From the NCBI GenBank assembly GCA_025603075.1, contig MU626308.1, forward strand, positions 1 through 64,000: 64,000 bases of DNA, written 5' to 3'. Below the pieces are notes generated by a model. That model was not told the origin of the DNA. It did not search any database and saw only the letters and a program-made list of their open reading frames with translations. A program made the position numbers and the translations under genes. This document shows positions 31,927-43,572 of this stretch, in pieces. Numbering within the stretch: the stretch's first letter is position 1; each line of letters opens with the position of its first letter. The DNA is from Neoconidiobolus thromboides FSU 785 (lineage: Eukaryota > Entomophthoromycota > Entomophthoromycetes > Entomophthorales > Neoconidiobolaceae).

Positions 31927-34626
31927 ATGGAAAGTAATACTGCAACAGAGAGGGATCAAAGAATTAACAAAAGATCAAAAATAATAAAAGATGGACTATC
32001 AATGAATGATCTTGAGTGGTTAATAATATTAGCTGGAAGTGCTAACTCCAAGTCGGACTTGAAAGAACATTTGAAAAGAATTGAATCAGGAGATGTAGAC
32101 ACAAACTTATATCCAGCACGTGAAGCTCTTCATGCAACAAATTTGATATTAGATGGTGATTACGAGGATATTATTTTATCAGACCAAAGTAAGGAGTTAT
32201 TGTATTCAGCAAAGTATTTCATAGAAAATAGCGAATTTGAACAAACAAGCATTGAAGAACTGGCTTTAAAGTACGAAAATAGACTTCAATCAAATGTCTC
32301 AAACTTTTTAAAAGGAAGCAAGGTTAACAAGTTCCTTATACAATCCTTAGGTATTTCTTTATTAAGTTTGTTCATTCAAATCGGGTGGACTGGACCTGAT
32401 TCAAAGTTAGATATAATGACATTACTACCTCTCGAACTAACTAGTGGTAATTCATCTTTGTTAAATAAGACAATTCTAGATAAGCTATCAGTTGACGGTG
32501 AAGAAGCTTATCATTTGACTCCAAAGCCAGTATTATTATGGTTGGCTTTGATATTATTTGATACCTTAATTAATGATGATGACGATGGTGACCTTGTAAC
32601 TTTATATTGGTGGTCATCTCGTTGTCATTGGATTAGAGAAAGAATTCTAGATAATCCAACTGGAAGCACTTTGGAAAAGTTAGAAGTTCAAATGAATAAG
32701 GCATTAACTACTTTACCCAGTTTTGGCTTAGAAGATGTTAGCGACTCAGAAAATTGTTTGAGTACCCAGCAAGTTCAAGAATTAAGAGCACGCTATTATG
32801 TTGAATTGGGATTGTACCATCATCATTTTTATAATGAAAAAAATGCAGTAGAGCAGTATACTAAAGCTCAAGAATGCACTGGGTTAAAATGGAAATTAAC
32901 AGGTGCCCTGGGAAAAAGAACAAAATTTCAACAAAATGATATTACACAATTAGTTCTCTGGGCTAAAAGTAGACCAGATGAAAATGATGAGCATGAAGTT
33001 GATACCAAATCCAATCATGATAGCTCACAAATCGTTCCAGAAACTTTAGATTTGAATGATGATACTCTTTTGGAGAAAGTAAAATTCTCAGAAGTTGCAT
33101 CAAAAGGAGATGAAGATGAGGTTGATGTTACTAACCAAACCACACTTAAAATCATTGATCAGTGTATTTTATTAGCATTATGCATTAACGTAAAAAACTC
33201 AAATCCTGTTACTGGACTTACTCGTGAAGAAATGTTTCCTTATGTTACTAGGGTTTTAGAAAACCCAATTAACTGGATGGTACATACTATGGGGCTCATT
33301 TTGAGATCTAGATTAGAAGGTTTCAAGTCACGTACAATTGAAAGATCTGTTTTTCAGTTACAGGCTTTAGTTGATCAATTTAATGATCGAGATGGACATG
33401 TAACTGAGAGAATGTTGGGTTTTTATTCAATTTTAATTCCTTCAAAATGGGAATTGGAAAAAGAATTAGCTGAAAAATTTATGTCTTTGGGTGTAATCAA
33501 ATCAGCATTAGAAATTTACGAAAAATTAGAGATGTATGAACAGATAATTGAATGTTATAAATTGTTAGAACAACCAGAAAAAGCTATCAAAGTAGTTGAT
33601 CATCAATTAGAAATTAACCCAAATTCCGCCAAAATGTTATGCCTTAAAGGTGATGTGTTAAATGAGCCAGAATGGTGGTACAAATCTTGGGAAGTTTCAA
33701 ACAATCGATTTTCTCGTGCTATGCGTGCTTTAGGAGCTCATTATTATGGTAAAAACGAATTTGGTAAAAGTAGAGATTGTTATTTAAACGCTTTAAAAAT
33801 AAATCCTCTCTTTGAGAACTCATGGTTTATTTGTGGCTGTGCTTCCATGCATATCGATGATTGGGATAGTGCACAAAAATGTTTCCAAAAGGTAACTTCA
33901 ATTGACCCTGACAATGGCGAAGCATGGAATAACCTAGCAACTATATATATAAGAAAAGGAAAAAAATCTGAAGCTTTGATATCTCTTCAACAAGCACTTA
34001 AGCATAGTCCTGGTAATTGGAAAATGTGGACAAATTTACAATACACTGCTGTTGATTTGGGCCATTTTAATTTAGTTATGAGAGCCATAAAACGTATTCT
34101 AGATTTAAGATGGGAGACTGTTAAAGATCAATGTATTGATAGAGAAGTATTATCAATCGTAATTAATTCTGTACAAACTGATATTGAAGATGGCTCAGGT
34201 AATGGATCCTCTAGACATGCTAATCAGTTGGAAACACTCCTTGATGATATTACGTCTAAAGTTGCTGGTAATAATGAAATATGGTTACTTAAAGCTAAAT
34301 TCTATACTCTTGGTCCAAAGCATGATCCTTCAAAAGCATTGGACAGTCATATAAAAGCTTATCGCTGTGTCCTTAATCATCCAGACCTTTTAACTTCACA
34401 CGATATATTTTCTTTATGTTCAACAACTGCAATCGATTTAGTTGATGCCTACTCTAATTTTGGTCCTCTAGATAACCCAAATTCTCCTGGGGAAATCGTA
34501 TGCAAAGACTGGAAATTTCAATCAAAAATGCTTTTGAAAAGTCTCATTTCAAGAACATCCGATTCATATGAGACTGAACCAGAACATGATATGCTAATTA
34601 AATCATTAAAGGAGTTGAACGAATAA
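31927..34626 (+). CDS. TPR-repeat protein, Emw1/TTC27 family
   Basis: An 899-residue intronless protein. The N-terminal half is helical and family-specific, with WLALILFDTLINDD and LYWWSSRCHWIRERILDNPT near residues 205-250. The C-terminal half holds tandem TPRs: SALEIYEKLEMYEQIIECYK, KAIKVVDHQLEINPNSAKML, then SRAMRALGAHYYGKNEFGKS, ENSWFICGCASMHIDDWDSA and GEAWNNLATIYIRKGKKSEA. This order and the W-S-CHW motif are those of yeast Emw1 and human TTC27, conserved cytosolic proteins of about 850-900 residues. Emw1 is essential and linked to cell-wall integrity. Its biochemical role is not settled; it has been linked to co-chaperone activity. Confidence 0.88.
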   Translation: MESNTATERDQRINKRSKIIKDGLSMNDLEWLIILAGSANSKSDLKEHLKRIESGDVDTNLYPAREALHATNLILDGDYEDIILSDQSKELLYSAKYFIENSEFEQTSIEELALKYENRLQSNVSNFLKGSKVNKFLIQSLGISLLSLFIQIGWTGPDSKLDIMTLLPLELTSGNSSLLNKTILDKLSVDGEEAYHLTPKPVLLWLALILFDTLINDDDDGDLVTLYWWSSRCHWIRERILDNPTGSTLEKLEVQMNKALTTLPSFGLEDVSDSENCLSTQQVQELRARYYVELGLYHHHFYNEKNAVEQYTKAQECTGLKWKLTGALGKRTKFQQNDITQLVLWAKSRPDENDEHEVDTKSNHDSSQIVPETLDLNDDTLLEKVKFSEVASKGDEDEVDVTNQTTLKIIDQCILLALCINVKNSNPVTGLTREEMFPYVTRVLENPINWMVHTMGLILRSRLEGFKSRTIERSVFQLQALVDQFNDRDGHVTERMLGFYSILIPSKWELEKELAEKFMSLGVIKSALEIYEKLEMYEQIIECYKLLEQPEKAIKVVDHQLEINPNSAKMLCLKGDVLNEPEWWYKSWEVSNNRFSRAMRALGAHYYGKNEFGKSRDCYLNALKINPLFENSWFICGCASMHIDDWDSAQKCFQKVTSIDPDNGEAWNNLATIYIRKGKKSEALISLQQALKHSPGNWKMWTNLQYTAVDLGHFNLVMRAIKRILDLRWETVKDQCIDREVLSIVINSVQTDIEDGSGNGSSRHANQLETLLDDITSKVAGNNEIWLLKAKFYTLGPKHDPSKALDSHIKAYRCVLNHPDLLTSHDIFSLCSTTAIDLVDAYSNFGPLDNPNSPGEIVCKDWKFQSKMLLKSLISRTSDSYETEPEHDMLIKSLKELNE

Positions 34627-34898
34627 ATTAACTGGTATTATCCTTTTGGCATAAAAGGATTTGATTTAATGATATAGATTGAATAAAATAATAACAGACT
34701 TTGTTTAGAGTTGAGTTTTTAAGGACTTTAATAAAATCAAAATACTAGATTATCACAAATGTATTAACTTATTTTTAATCTTATTAATATTCTAAACAGT
34801 TTTGTAATTTATAAATAGTTTAATTTTTTGGTTTATATTTTAGTTACAAACAATATGAAGTATAGTAATTTAGTAAAAGGGTCCCTTTGATACAGAAC

Positions 34899-35690
34899 TT
34901 AAACTCCAGTTTTATTTTTATTAGTCATGTTAACAATGCCATCAATAAATCCTTTATAAGAAGAAACACGAGTTTGGACACCTGGAAACTCGCTATGGCC
35001 ACATGTTTCACCAAAAGAAGTAACACCTACTAATATAAACTTATTGCCTCGCTTTACAAAAGCTGGGCCTCCAGAGTCACCTTGACAAGCATCTTTTTTT
35101 TGTTCATTATCCATCGTACAAAATTGAGCTTGTTTTATTAAAGTATTGTTATATTTTTTATTACACTTATCAAAGTCAATAATTGGTAAAACAACCTCTT
35201 GTAATATGGTTGCAACTTCTTTAGTATCAGTTATCCCCCAACCAATAAACTTAAGAGGAAATTCTGTTTGATTACTTATACTTCCATCATCAAGCTCAAT
35301 ACCAGCTTCTTTATTAAATGGTGCATCTAACTCCCAAACTGCTATATCATGTGCACCAGTAGTAAGATCAAATTTTGAATTGGTATAAACGGATTCAACT
35401 TGATGTTTCATACCACCTTCTTCTTTATAAAAAAGCTCAAGGTTATGACGATGGGTCTCTGCACTGTGAAGATGTACTTGGCCACTTTTTGGTGAGCAAT
35501 GAGCTGCAGTTATTACCATGTTACCATGATATAAAGTTCCACCACAGATATGAACGTCATTCTTTAATATAGAGACCATAAATGGGTATTTAAATGGTTT
35601 GCTGACATCTGAACCACCGACAATACGAAGATTTGGACGTGATAAAACTACACTGACCAGAGTGAGTAAGTATAAAACAAAAGCGTTCAT
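34899..35690 (-). CDS. Secreted trypsin-like serine protease (S1), first copy
   Basis: A 263-residue intronless preproenzyme. A signal peptide (MNAFVLYLLTLVSVVLS) is followed by a very short propeptide ending in Arg before IVGG (RIVGGSDVS), the classical tryptic activation site. The catalytic triad is His64 (ITAAHC), Asp115 (GAHDIAVWEL) and Ser206 (CQGDSGGP). Asp200 lies six residues before the Ser, at the base of the S1 pocket, predicting Arg/Lys specificity. Three Cys pairs of chymotrypsin-fold spacing are present. Trypsins are patchy in fungi and commoner in lineages that feed on animals or plants. A second, diverged copy lies at 54895-55755. Confidence 0.94.
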   Translation of the reverse strand: MNAFVLYLLTLVSVVLSRPNLRIVGGSDVSKPFKYPFMVSILKNDVHICGGTLYHGNMVITAAHCSPKSGQVHLHSAETHRHNLELFYKEEGGMKHQVESVYTNSKFDLTTGAHDIAVWELDAPFNKEAGIELDDGSISNQTEFPLKFIGWGITDTKEVATILQEVVLPIIDFDKCNKKYNNTLIKQAQFCTMDNEQKKDACQGDSGGPAFVKRGNKFILVGVTSFGETCGHSEFPGVQTRVSSYKGFIDGIVNMTNKNKTGV

Positions 35691-36367
35691 ATTAATTAAA
35701 AGACTAACAAAAAAGATATCAGTTTTATTAAAGTTACATTTATATTGGCAATAAATTATAATTTTAATGTTCTAATTCTGAAATTTCCTATTTTGGAATT
35801 CTTTGATTGGTGGTATCGTTAAATATTCAAATGAAATTTTACAAAGTATTAAACAAAGAAAAGATTATATGTAGTATTCAAAGTAAGCTTAGCTAAGGTA
35901 AAGTTTATTAATATCTAGTTATATAATGACATAAAGTATTGTTATACTACTGCTTGAGTTGAGTTGAGTATCTTCAATATATTTTATGACAAGAAATGCT
36001 CCATAATTTTTTTTAATTACTTTTAATTAATTGCCGCAAATGTATTTTCATTGATAGAGTTTTTTTGACCAACAGTTTTTATGATAGAGAGATTCAAATA
36101 ATTTAGATTATACTATATATATTAGTAGTATAGTAGACATTTAAAAGTGGATTAATATAAAAAATATTTAATGTTACTATTATACAAAACAACTCTAATG
36201 CCATCAAGTAAATTATTATCTGAATTGAATGTATCATGCTCTTTGGTTGACCAATCATATTGCTTTCTACTTTAATTTAGTAGATGATTTAAACAGTGGA
36301 TATTTAAATTTTATGAACATTGTTGAACCATTTAATTGCTAGCATCTAACACTATTTGTATAATAAA
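35691..36367. other. Divergent intergenic region, no gene seen
   Basis: AT-rich spacer between the first trypsin gene and the bestrophin-like gene. Nothing recognisable. Confidence 0.6.
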
Positions 36368-37531
36368 ATGGCAATTTCGCTTGATAATTCTTATGTATCT
36401 CCGACATTAGAGAGAAAAATTATATCTTATCCAGATTTCTTTAGATTTACTGGTTCAGTTATACCTTCAGTTATTACTCCAGTTATTTTTACCACCCTCT
36501 ATACAATTTTAATTATTTATATTAATCAAAATGTTTACCATGTTAACCTCCCAAATAGTATAGGTAAATAACTAAATTTGATCATTTATTGAGATTTGAC
36601 TCAACTATAATTTTTAGTTCCTTCCCTTTCTGTTGTTGTTGGTTTACTATTAGTATTTCGTACAAATACTGCTTATGACAGGTATTATGAAGGGCGTCGT
36701 TTATGGACTGTTATCAAATCTAGCATAAGAAACTTAGTTAGAGGAATTTATATGATTCCTACACAAAATAATAATGACATATGGGAAAAGATGGATGTCA
36801 TGAAGTATACTATAGCATTTGCGTTAGCAACTAAGCATTATTTGAGAGATGAGCTTGAATCTCGTCATCAAGAGTTGGATCATTTACTTCCAGTTGATAT
36901 TCGCTCTGAAAAATTCCAACCAGTTGATATGACCTACGGAGGGCCAACTCATGAACCTACTAGCTTACCAAATCTTACTAGTGTCAATGATTTTGGAACT
37001 AAAGAAAATAATGTATTAACACAACGTAAGTTTCATCAATCTGGTTATGGCTCTTTCAATTCTGATACTGCTTCGCTTAAGGTTGATTCTGATGCTGTAT
37101 CAGTTAATTTACCAATTGATATTATATTCTATATTAACAAATATGTATTTTCTAAACGTCAAAGTAATTTAATTGATCCTCAAACTAACAATGCTATGAA
37201 TGGGTATTTGACTAGTTTAGTTGACTCTTTATCTGGCTTAGAACGCATTATGCGTACTCCTATTCCACTTGCTTACCTTATTCATTTGAAGCAAGCTGTA
37301 ACTCTTTATTTGCTCTTTTTGCCTTTTACACTCACTGAGCTTAAATACTATGCTGTACCAATTATTTCTATTGTAGCATTTACCCTATATGGTATTGATG
37401 CTATAGGTCAAGAAATTGAGAATCCATTTGGTTATGATGCTAATGATCTTCCACTTGATGCTATCACCAACGAAATTGGTAATGAAGTAGTTGGTATTGT
37501 TTCTAAACTTGGTCAACAATTAGATCAATAA
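36368..37531 (+). CDS. Bestrophin/RFP-TM (UPF0187) family membrane channel protein
   Basis: Two exons (36368-36563 and 36618-37531) give 369 residues. The start of the family is plain: YPDFFRFTGSVIPSVITPVI, then after the splice VPSLSVVVGLLLVFRTNTAY and DRYYEGRRLWTVIKSSIRNL, the most conserved part of fungal UPF0187 proteins. A later pair of hydrophobic helices (VTLYLLFLPFTLTELKYYAV and PIISIVAFTLYGIDAIGQEI) ends with the conserved ENPFGYDANDLPLD. Bestrophin relatives form pentameric anion channels; the fungal members are little studied. The chosen ATG is the first in frame; an upstream TTG was ignored. Confidence 0.9.
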
Positions 37532-37700
37532 ATTAAAATATATTATTATATTATTATATTATTATAGTGTAAATCGATTTAATATTATTTGGCTCATTTT
37601 TGATTTCATTAATATTTAACAACAAATAAAATTAACAATATATATAATAGATAATATAAGATATTTTATGATTTTACTTTTATTTCATTTGTAAACTAAT

Positions 37701-38907
37701 TTATTCTTGGGTAATATCAAAGCCATTATTATGGTTGATACTTGACATTGGATTTGGTGGTTGCTGGTTTGTATCTGAAGAAATAATACTCATACATTTC
37801 CAATCTACTCCATGACTAGCTAAAAATAAATTTAATAAAATTAAACTATTGATGTTTTATTTTATCAATACCTTTATACAGCAACACCTTACCATCATCG
37901 CCTGAAGATGCTAAAATAGTGCCTAAAATATTAAACTCTACCTTCCATACTTCCATACTATGTTCACTAAAACTTGCAATAATATCAATCTCATAATTAA
38001 GTGTACTTTCTGAGTTGGAAGCATAATAAGTTGGATCAAAAAGTTTAAAAAGTCGTACTTTTGTGTCTTTACTGCCAGTAGCTATTAACTCGAACGACCT
38101 ACCAAAGTTAGGTGCCCAACTTACAGAATGAACTGGCCCTTCATGGTCAAATAATTTTTCTTTAAATTGAAACTTACCATTCGTTGACTGGTCGCTTCTA
38201 AGCAGTTTAACACAGTTGTCTGGACCACAACCAACTGCTATTTGTGGGGAACAAAACTTTGAGTGACACCAAGCTAAACAAAGCCCTTCTTGAAATCCTT
38301 CTTTATTGGTTGGTATATTTTCGATGGGTATCTCTTCCATACAACTCCAGTTATTTAAGTTGATGACATCCATAGCTTCATAGATCCTAACATAACCATC
38401 ACAGGAAACAGTTGCCTATTTATAAGCAATTGATAATAATATTAAATGTCTATTACCAATTTTAATCCTAAATGAGATGGCGCAAACTGAATATCCATTA
38501 CTGGGCCTCTTGACTCTATTAACTTAGCTCTTTCTACCCATCTCTTATTATTCGTTGTTCCAGATAAATTATTATAATTATGTTCCACTAAAGTCTCCTC
38601 AAATATTCTAACAGTTCTATCTGCTGAACAAGAAGCTATAATGGTACCAAACTCAGGATGAGCCCAGCATACTTTTAATATGGTTGCTTCATGTGCCTAA
38701 ATATTAATGATTTAAATTAATAATAAATAAAACTACTACTTTCCAGCTTTCAGATAACACCCAAGATAACTTTGTTGAATTAAAAGAGTAAACTTTAATC
38801 TTTTGATCTGTTGAACAAGACGCTAATTTAGTCCCATAAAAATCATAGCTTAGTGAATGTACCAAATCGTCATGGTTTGGCTCAAATCTTGATATTTGTT
38901 TCATCAT
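37701..38907 (-). CDS. SEH1: Nucleoporin Seh1 (WD40)
   Basis: Four exons (38907-38740, 38696-38457, 38415-37872 and 37819-37701) give 356 residues. WD40 blades begin with HDDLVHSLSYDFYGTKLASC and STDQKIKVY. They continue through ATILKVCWAHPEFGTIIASC, PVMDIQFAPSHLGLKLATVS and DHEGPVHSVSWAPNFGRSFE. They close with EVWKVEFNILGTILASSGDD and the C-terminal DWKCMSII. Sec13 and Seh1 are close paralogues; the SVSWAPNFGRSFELIATGSKD blade and the DWKC ending favour Seh1. It acts in the Y-shaped Nup84/Nup107 complex and in the SEACAT/GATOR2 complex at the vacuole. The start could equally be the second Met. Confidence 0.9.
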
Positions 38908-39134
38908 TTTGTTTTTTTTTGAAATAAAATTAGCTCTTTTTTTTTTGGTTTTTAAAATATAAATTCATGATAAATAATGACAAAAACAAATTGTATTTAA
39001 CAAATTCGTTAAATATCATTATTTGAATATTTAAAAAGATATTATAATAAATTAATGATTTTTAGTTGTAAATATTATTTTTTAAAATTATTTTTTATTC
39101 AACGTTTATTTTAATCAAGTTTTAAAATATAAAA

Positions 39135-41531
39135 TTAGTATTTACGCTCAAATGGAGGTACAGATTTGCATTCATTTTCATCTAAAGTATTTGCTTGGAC
39201 TCCACGGTATTCTAATTCTACTTTACCAGTCTCTGGATCTTGACGAGAAATGGTATGTTTCATCCATTCAACATCATCACGTTTCTATAAAAATTAATAT
39301 AAAAATTATTATTATAGTTATGTATAACATACCTGGAAATCTTCACGGGCATGAGCACCTCTTGATTCTTTACGAGCGGCAGCTGAAATCATAGTTTGAC
39401 AAGCATTTGTAAGTAAATTCTTGAGTTCCCATGTCTCAACCAAATCAGTATTCCAAATCATTGTACGATCTGTTACTTTAACATCTTTAAATAATTCATT
39501 GACCTTCATTATGTTAACTGAACCTTCATCAAGAGATTCTTGAGTACGGAAAACAGCAGCATCCCTTTGCATAGTCTTTTGCATTTTAAGGCGGATATCA
39601 GCAGTGCTGTGTTTACCATCAGCCATACGAAGCTTATGAAGTTCAGATATAGTTTCAGCGCCAGCAGTAGGTGAAAGTGGTTTATGTGGTTTACCTGGTT
39701 TATTGTTTTCAGCGATGTGAAGGGCACAGGCACGTCCAAAGACAACAATATCAAGCAAAGAGTTAGCACCAAGACGATTAGCACCATGGACTGATACACA
39801 TCCAGCTTCACCAGCAGCGTATAAACCAGGGACAATAGTATCTTTACCGTTCTAATATATGTAATTCAATTATTATTCTACAATATTATATATTAATTTT
39901 ACCTTATGATCAATTACTTCACCAGTGTAAAGGGTAGGGATACCACCCATGTTATAATGGACAGTTGGGATGACTGGAATTGGTTCTTTAGTAACATCAA
40001 CACCAGCGAAAATAGCAGCAGTTTCTGAAATACCAGGGAGACGTTCACGAAGAATTTCAGCAGGTAAATGGGAAAGTTGGAGGTAAATATGATCACCTTC
40101 AGGTCCAACACCACGACCATCACGGATTTCCATTGTCATTGAACGTGATACAACGTCACGAGAAGCAAGATCCTTAGCGGTTGGAGCATAACGTGTCATG
40201 AATCGTTCTCCTTCACTGTTGAGAAGATAACCTCCTTCACCACGAGAGCCTAAATTTACAATTAAAATTATTATCAAATATATGAAATAAATTAATACCC
40301 TCAGTGATTAAACATCCAGATCCATAAATACCGGTAGGGTGAAATTGAACAAATTCAAGATCTTGAAGTGGAAGACCAGCACGTGCAACCATAGCATTAC
40401 CATCACCAGTACAGGTATGAGCAGAAGTACAAGAAAAGTAAGCACGACCGTAACCACCAGTAGCAAGTACAGTTTGATGAGATTGGAAACGATGAAGAGT
40501 ACCGTCTTCCATATTTAAAGCAATAACACCTTTACATTCACCATCTTCCATGATTAAATCTAAAGCAAAGTATTCAATGAAGTAAGTGGTATCATAACGT
40601 AAAGATTGTCCATATAATGTATGCAAAATAGCATGACCAGTTCTATCGGCTACAGCACAGCAACGATGAGCTTGTCCACCTAATTATTTTATTATTAGTT
40701 AAATATAATAGTTTTGTCATAGCTCTACCTTTTCCATAATCTAAACTTTGACCACCAAAAGCACGCTGATAGACTTTGCCTTCTTCAGTACGAGAAAAAG
40801 GTACACCATAATGTTCAAGTTCGATAACAGTGTTAGGTGCTTCACGACACATATAATGAATAGCGTCTTGGTCACCTAATTTGTTTTGATATATGAAATC
40901 TTGATAAATAATAGAAGTTACCTAACCAATCAGAGCCTTTAACAGTATCATACATATGCCATCTCCAGTCATCTTTTCCCATATTTCCTAAAGCAGCATT
41001 AATACCACCCTTTAAATTGTAAGTAAGTTTGATAGTAATAATGGTAATTTAGATTACTTGGGCAGCTACAGTATGTGAGCGAGTAGGGAAGAGTTTAGTA
41101 ATACATGCGGTTTTAAAACCAGCTTCAGCTAAACCAAAAGCAGCACGTAAACCAGCACCACCAGCACCAACCACTACAGCATCATACTGATGATCAATAA
41201 TTGGATAATCTTTTAATAAAGACTAAAAGAATAAGTTTATTACTTTGGATTTGTTGTACATTTAATAGAAATTACTTCTGCTGACTTTGCATTTAATGGC
41301 TGTGAGCCAAAAATCTTATATGATGTTGAGGAGTTATGAAACCCAGAAGCTTTAATTAAAGACTCTATACAGTGCTATTAGTCGATCATTTTAAAAAAAA
41401 TAAAAACTACTTACTTTGAGACTATTGAATATAATAATTAAATTAGTTGTTGTTAGTTAATAACAAGTATAATTATATATAACATATATACTTACTTTTA
41501 AACAAAATTTCTTTGATAGTGTTCTAATCAT
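39135..41531 (-). CDS. SDH1: Succinate dehydrogenase flavoprotein subunit, mitochondrial
   Basis: Nine exons: 41531-41496, 41374-41276, 41222-41058, 41009-40922, 40875-40729, 40679-40299, 40249-39903, 39851-39333 and 39284-39135, giving 643 residues. The FAD-binding start is [20 protein letters not shown]. The His that carries FAD covalently is in [10 protein letters not shown]. The substrate and active-site blocks are [25 protein letters not shown], then HYNMGGIPT and [20 protein letters not shown]. It oxidises succinate to fumarate in complex II and the TCA cycle. The N-terminus ([17 protein letters not shown]) is a mitochondrial presequence. Between exons 1 and 2 a decoy splice pair could make a 7-nt exon, but that breaks the frame, so a single 121-nt intron is used. 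Confidence 0.96.
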
Positions 41532-42159
41532 TCTAATAAAATAATAATTAGTTTATCGTACAAATCCAATATATAGTCAATTACTTTATGGTCAAATAAA
41601 CCCACAAGTAACTTGAAGAATTGAATTAGCAATTATTTGATGTCAATACTTTAAATGTTTCCTCCAATCACCCATTTAATCTTATCAGGATTAGATCGAT
41701 AATCTAAGAATTAGGCCTAAATTGATTGGCTAACATCGAATCCTAATTTTGCGATTTTACTAGCTGTAACTTACTCCGATTTGCGTAAATCGAACCAATG
41801 TTGAATATTTAACCTATTTATTTTAATAGTTGTATTTAAATAAAATGTTAAATAATATTGCAATCAATTTCAAATGTCAATAGTAAATCAAAATAATGGT
41901 TTACTTTCTATTTACTTGTAAAGTATTGATACAGATAGTATGATTGAATTATTTCAATATAAAAACTAAAAATTTGTAAAGTGAGTATTCTTAAATCATA
42001 TATAAATTAGTTGTTAAAAAGTTATTCTAGTTATTAGTTGTAATCTTCATTTGAAGCTGTTACTTTCACCTGATCAAGACTATTTAAATATATTTACATA
42101 GCATTATAAATTAAATAAGTATATATAAAAACAAGGTTATACTATTACAATTATTTATT
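41532..42159. other. Intergenic, SDH1 promoter region
   Basis: Spacer between the transcription-factor gene's 3' end and SDH1, both on the minus strand, so it lies upstream of SDH1. It holds three CCAAT pentamers (separate entry) and several short inverted repeats around TTATCAGGATTAGATCGATAA. Confidence 0.6.
41664..41799 (-). promoter_or_regulatory. Three CCAAT boxes upstream of SDH1
   Basis: CCAAT occurs on the plus strand at 41664-41668 and 41795-41799 and on the minus strand at 41725-41729, all about 130-270 bp upstream of the SDH1 ATG. In fungi the HAP2/3/5 (CBF) complex binds CCAAT to activate respiratory genes. Chance occurrence in such AT-rich DNA is possible but three within 136 bp is notable. 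Confidence 0.5.
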
Positions 42160-43572
42160 CTAAAATGAAGAATGAATAAGGATCTGATCATAACATATAT
42201 TAGCTATAGGACCCATTTCTAAAAAGTTTAGAATAGGAATCAAAACGATGTTAAAGCTAATTGGAGGTGTAATCATGCAAAGATACAATGAAAGGGCCAT
42301 AGTTGGACCAAAAGTTAACCAATTTTCAGTAAGGTGATATTTGTTTAACCAGAAAGCTATTTTTTCAATTTTACTGTGAATTAAATTTAAGTTAAGGGTA
42401 GGATGGAATTGTTTAATTCGGTTTAAAGCATATTCAGAAAGATAGGGTATTTGTTTTTCTTCGGTAGTATCCAACATGAATCTAAGATAATTTAGTGGTA
42501 TGTTTTTTATTTTAGCTCGTGTAATATCAACCAAATGAAATAACTGTTTATATGTTGTATAAATCCTTTTAGGATTAGCTTGAGCTTGTTGAATTACAAT
42601 TAGAGATTCAAACTTAGAAACTGGAAAATAAACTTTGAAGGGGGTAACATTGTTTTCCTGAATTAAAGCTTTAAACTGAATATCATCAAATGAATAACAT
42701 ACTGCCTTTTCATCCAAACAAGTCCCAAGAGTAAAGGATACTAATAGTAAATTATGCCATATTTTTTTATAGAGAGAAAGCTGAGTGTTGTTTTTGACAT
42801 TAAATTCCACCTCACTTGAACTTAATTTATACAATTCTAAAGTTTGTGCGTAATTGATAGCTGCTGATAATCTAGCTTTAAATTTAAAAATATGATTGTA
42901 TGAAAGTTCATAAAAAGCTAACAAAACTAGTGTTAATAAATTCTCAAAGGTTTGCATTAAATATAGGCTGGACACTTCCTTTTTAAGCCTTTGATAAACC
43001 CATTGACTTCCTTGTTGGTTCTTTTTACTACCAAACCTTAAAAAAATTAATAAAAATGCTAGTTTTAAATTATTATTCCCTTTATTTTTGAATATAGAAG
43101 TTAAATAACAAGTATTACTCCAAAACATAAACGGATCTGTCTTTTTAAAGTAATGCATAATTTCCGATTCAATAAAACTTCCATTAAAGCCAAGAATATT
43201 TAGTTCACATTCTTTTTTTAATATAATATCAGAATTGAGAAAATGTTGACATGTAGTTTCATTCCAATCTTTGATAAACTTGGAAGTAATAATATTTATT
43301 TTATTACTATTATCATTAAGTGTATTACTATCCTTTAATACTGATATAACCCATACTAAATAGTTGTAAAGATTGCTATGGTTGTTTCTATGATTATCCT
43401 CTCTTGATTGATTTCCGTTAACGTCGCTAATTAGTTTCAATTTTAGTAAATAGTTTTCAATTAGTTGAATCTTGTCAAACATCACCTCCATCCTACTTTT
43501 TTGATTCTTTAGCTTGACTCGGCCTCGTTTAAACGGCAGATTAGGATTATATTCCACTATAGTATATTCCAT
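42160..43572 (-). CDS. Fungal transcription-factor-domain protein lacking the zinc cluster
   Basis: A 470-residue intronless protein. The middle (about residues 170-320) resembles the fungal-specific transcription factor domain that follows Zn2Cys6 fingers. One part is LLTLVLLAFYELSYNHIFKF, with an Ala-rich helix after it (LSAAINYAQTLELYKLSSSE). The other is KIWHNLLLVSFTLGTCLDEK, with CYSFDDIQF after it, corresponding to the W-l---d---s---GRP--i-dd block. The N-terminus (VEYNPNLPFKRGRVKLKNQK, then FDKIQLIENYLLKL) looks like the linker and coiled coil that normally follows the last Cys of the cluster (CxY-P--KRGR). The six-Cys finger itself is absent, and I see no Cys-rich exon in the upstream 1.2 kb. 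It may be a co-regulator without DNA binding or a 5'-truncated gene. Confidence 0.65.
   Translation of the reverse strand: MEYTIVEYNPNLPFKRGRVKLKNQKSRMEVMFDKIQLIENYLLKLKLISDVNGNQSREDNHRNNHSNLYNYLVWVISVLKDSNTLNDNSNKINIITSKFIKDWNETTCQHFLNSDIILKKECELNILGFNGSFIESEIMHYFKKTDPFMFWSNTCYLTSIFKNKGNNNLKLAFLLIFLRFGSKKNQQGSQWVYQRLKKEVSSLYLMQTFENLLTLVLLAFYELSYNHIFKFKARLSAAINYAQTLELYKLSSSEVEFNVKNNTQLSLYKKIWHNLLLVSFTLGTCLDEKAVCYSFDDIQFKALIQENNVTPFKVYFPVSKFESLIVIQQAQANPKRIYTTYKQLFHLVDITRAKIKNIPLNYLRFMLDTTEEKQIPYLSEYALNRIKQFHPTLNLNLIHSKIEKIAFWLNKYHLTENWLTFGPTMALSLYLCMITPPISFNIVLIPILNFLEMGPIANICYDQILIHSSF

Noticed and set aside
41374..41460. A 7-nt exon (tctcaaa) in the SDH1 5' region flanked by good splice sites
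   Set aside because: Including it puts the next exon out of frame with an immediate stop; skipping it joins two phase-0 exons correctly.
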